Assembly: GCA_964385015.1 (NCBI GenBank)
Contig: CAYLLS010000001.1
Location: 434,001 to 498,000 of the forward strand
Source of the DNA: CAYLLS01 sp964385015
GTDB taxonomy: Bacteria; Myxococcota; UBA727; JABDBI01
Direction of reading: 5' to 3'
DNA length: 64,000 nucleotides
Part shown: positions 62,035 through 64,000 of the stretch, in pieces
Numbering within the stretch: the stretch's first letter is position 1
Layout of the letters: each line of letters begins with the position of its first letter
The notes under the pieces: model-generated
Seen by the model: the letters and a program-made list of their open reading frames with translations, nothing else
What the model was told of the DNA's origin: nothing
Databases searched by the model: none
Program-made: the position numbers and the translations under genes

Positions 62035-64000
62035 CTAACTATGCCTCTTTCTTTTTTTTTTATTTTTACGAGACATAAATAAACGTCTTTCTTTACGATT
62101 TAATGCATTAGATTTATCAACTTCATTGTCATTAATATTTTTATTCATATCATTAAACATATTAAATTTATTAAAATTACAGATATTTTCTTTATTCATA
62201 TACATATTTACATGTGTATTATTATTTAACAGGATATTGTCTTTTATTTCTAATTTAAAAACTTTTGCCAAAACATCATTTCTAATATGAGCAATCATAT
62301 TCATAAAAATACGATATCCTTCCTTTCTATACTCTTGTTTTGGATCTTTTTGAGCATAACCACGAAATTGAATACCTTCTCTTAAATGTTCCATAATTTG
62401 TAAATGATCTTTCCATTTTTCATCTATAACATTTAAATAAACATATCGTTCAAAATTACGCATAATATCCAATCCTATATTACGTTCTTTTATACAATAA
62501 TAATTTTCAATTTTTAAAAAAATACTATCCATAAGATCATCACTATCAACAAAACATCCTTCTAAATTAAGCATAATATTAAATAAATTTTTAACACTAA
62601 TATTTAAATCATTTAAATGATGATCACACACATGTTTATTATTATCCAACACAATCTGTACTAAATTAATAATAGATTGTTCAACCAAGTCAAAAATTAA
62701 ATTACGTATATCTTTTTTGCCTAATACTTGTAAACGCAAATTATAAATAATAATACGTTGTTGATTAATAACATCATCATAATCAATTAACTGCTTGCGT
62801 GAATCAAAATAAAAACTTTCCACACGTTTTTGAGCATTAGCTATAGATTTAGATACTAATACATGCTTAATAGGAATCCCCATCCCAATACCTAATTTAT
62901 CCATTATATTCATAATTTTACTAGAACCAAATATACGCATTAAATTATCTTGCAAACTTAAATAAAATGAAGTAGATCCAGGATCACCTTGTCTACCAGA
63001 TCTACCTCTTAATTGATTGTCTATTCTTCTAGATTCATGACGTTCAGTACCAATAACTCTTAATCCTCCAACTTTCAACACATTTATTCTTTCTTTATTA
63101 CAAATCTCAATTGCTAATTTTAATTCCTTATTATATAAATCTATAGACTTTAAATAAAACCAACTTTGATCTATAAATATATCTCCTGATGACACATAAT
63201 CACTATCACAATAATTATAATCAATATTAATAAAATGATGTTTATCATATTTGCTTTTATAACTTAATGAATTAATATCAATAAACTCTGGTTTTCCAGT
63301 TAAAAAACTAAAATCAAAACTACTAGAACAATGTTTATTCATTAATATCGCAACTTTTGTTCTAGACATAAATTCTGCATCTCCACCTAAAATTATATCC
63401 GTTCCCCTTCCAGCCATATTAGTAGCAATAGTAACAGAACCTAATCTACCAGCTTGAGCAATAATGCCAGCTTCTTGTTTATTTCGTTTAGCATTTAAAA
63501 CATTATGATTAATTCCTAATTTTAATAAATTTTTAGAAATAAATTCTGATTGTTCAACAGAAATTGTTCCAACTAAAACTGGTTGTTTTTTATCATAACT
63601 CAATAAAATATCATCTAATATAGCATTGAACTTTTCCATTTTTGTTTTATAAATAACATCATTATAATCTATTCTAATCAAAGGCTTGTTAGTAGGAATA
63701 ACAACTACATTTAATCCATAAATTTCAGAAAATTCTTCTGCTTCTGTATCTGCTGTAGCAGTCATCCCACTTAATTTAGTATACATTCTAAATAAATTTT
63801 GAAATGTAATTGTAGCTAATATTTGATTTTCAGTCTGAACACTTAAATTTTCTTTAGCTTCTATAGCTTGATGAAGTCCATCTGACCATCTTCTACCATG
63901 CATTAATCTTCCAGTATGTTCATCAACAATAACTATTTTATTATTCTCTATAACGTAATCAACATCTCTCTTAAATAAAGAGTGAGCTCGCAAAGCTTGA
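62035..64000 (-). CDS. secA: Preprotein translocase ATPase SecA, C-terminal about 655 residues (5' end outside window)
   Basis: Motor of Sec export. The frame runs open to the window edge (QALRAHSLFKRDVDY), matching E. coli SecA from about residue 330, so the N-terminal nucleotide-binding half lies beyond base 64000. Present are VDEHTGRLMHGRRWSDGLHQ, the second nucleotide-binding fold with VTIATNMAGRGTDIILGG and GTERHESRRIDNQLRGRSGRQGDPG, the helical scaffold (IDEKWKDHLQIMEHLREGI) and the tail. The usual zinc-binding CxCx8CH tail that binds SecB is absent; the protein ends in RKNKKKRKRHS. TTG at 63993 is not a start. Confidence 0.96.
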   Translation of the reverse strand, partial: QALRAHSLFKRDVDYVIENNKIVIVDEHTGRLMHGRRWSDGLHQAIEAKENLSVQTENQILATITFQNLFRMYTKLSGMTATADTEAEEFSEIYGLNVVVIPTNKPLIRIDYNDVIYKTKMEKFNAILDDILLSYDKKQPVLVGTISVEQSEFISKNLLKLGINHNVLNAKRNKQEAGIIAQAGRLGSVTIATNMAGRGTDIILGGDAEFMSRTKVAILMNKHCSSSFDFSFLTGKPEFIDINSLSYKSKYDKHHFINIDYNYCDSDYVSSGDIFIDQSWFYLKSIDLYNKELKLAIEICNKERINVLKVGGLRVIGTERHESRRIDNQLRGRSGRQGDPGSTSFYLSLQDNLMRIFGSSKIMNIMDKLGIGMGIPIKHVLVSKSIANAQKRVESFYFDSRKQLIDYDDVINQQRIIIYNLRLQVLGKKDIRNLIFDLVEQSIINLVQIVLDNNKHVCDHHLNDLNISVKNLFNIMLNLEGCFVDSDDLMDSIFLKIENYYCIKERNIGLDIMRNFERYVYLNVIDEKWKDHLQIMEHLREGIQFRGYAQKDPKQEYRKEGYRIFMNMIAHIRNDVLAKVFKLEIKDNILLNNNTHVNMYMNKENICNFNKFNMFNDMNKNINDNEVDKSNALNRKERRLFMSRKNKKKRKRHS

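Noticed and set aside
63991..63993. TTG at 63993 as secA start
   Set aside because: The frame continues open to the edge with SecA-like residues, and SecA lacks its first ATPase half otherwise.

Overview
The window is extremely AT-rich, gene-dense and free of insertion sequences, phage genes and CRISPR arrays. Intergenic gaps are short and almost pure A/T, and tRNA genes carry no encoded CCA. Gene content is gammaproteobacterial: class II fumarase, gyrase B of about 812 residues, Na+-NQR, FadJ-like protein, SRP RNA directly upstream of dnaX. Together this suggests a strongly reduced genome of a gammaproteobacterial endosymbiont. The prominence of respiratory genes, including NO-reductase-like heme-copper enzymes, is reminiscent of the denitrifying respiratory ciliate symbionts (Candidatus Azoamicus and relatives). 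That assignment is inference from memory; no nir, nos or nar gene lies in this window.

Layout. 0-3.5 kb: 5' part of a hydroxyacyl-CoA dehydrogenase gene (truncated by the window edge), a tRNA group, 4.5S RNA, a short dnaX, rplY. 3.4-9.2 kb: pgsA with a long hydrophobic tail, rluB, gcvT-gcvH-ureohydrolase, efp, a lone prepilin peptidase. 9.2-16.3 kb: a complete nqrABCDEF-apbE operon (minus strand) with a possible nqrM beside it; NqrA carries two ferredoxin-type 4Fe-4S motifs. 16.4-17.7 kb: fumC. 17.9-28.9 kb: a respiratory island with a divergent heme-copper subunit I-like protein, then a minus-strand operon (diheme cytochrome c, 59-residue membrane peptide, CuA subunit II and subunit I, second subunit II and subunit I, two SCO/SenC proteins, a small membrane protein), and divergently a cytochrome b-ferredoxin-FlpD fusion whose start appears to need slippage on a run of ten A. 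29-46 kb: dnaE, preT-preA, DUF507, gamma carbonic anhydrase, SDR, DMT and Na+/alanine transporters, and a 2-oxoacid:ferredoxin oxidoreductase operon. 46-64 kb: A-type Fe-S carrier, rpsI-rplM, yidC, gyrB, fadJ-like, cca, valS, tRNAs, bamD-like, rpsP-trmD, rsmA, and the C-terminal two thirds of secA.

How it fits together (inference). Ferredoxin reduced by the 2-oxoacid oxidoreductase, and NADH through Na+-NQR, would feed the quinone pool. Electrons would then pass through a cytochrome b protein and diheme cytochrome c to CuA-containing heme-copper enzymes. Both of the main subunits I keep all six heme/CuB histidines but lack the helix VI tyrosine of oxygen reductases (Asn in one, Gln in the other), so NO reduction is more likely than O2 reduction. 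The Na+/alanine symporter could use the sodium gradient. There is a marked strand bias throughout: the + strand is poor in G, so plus-strand proteins are rich in Ile, Lys, Asn, Thr, Gln and His, and minus-strand proteins are rich in Val, Gly, Phe and Asp.
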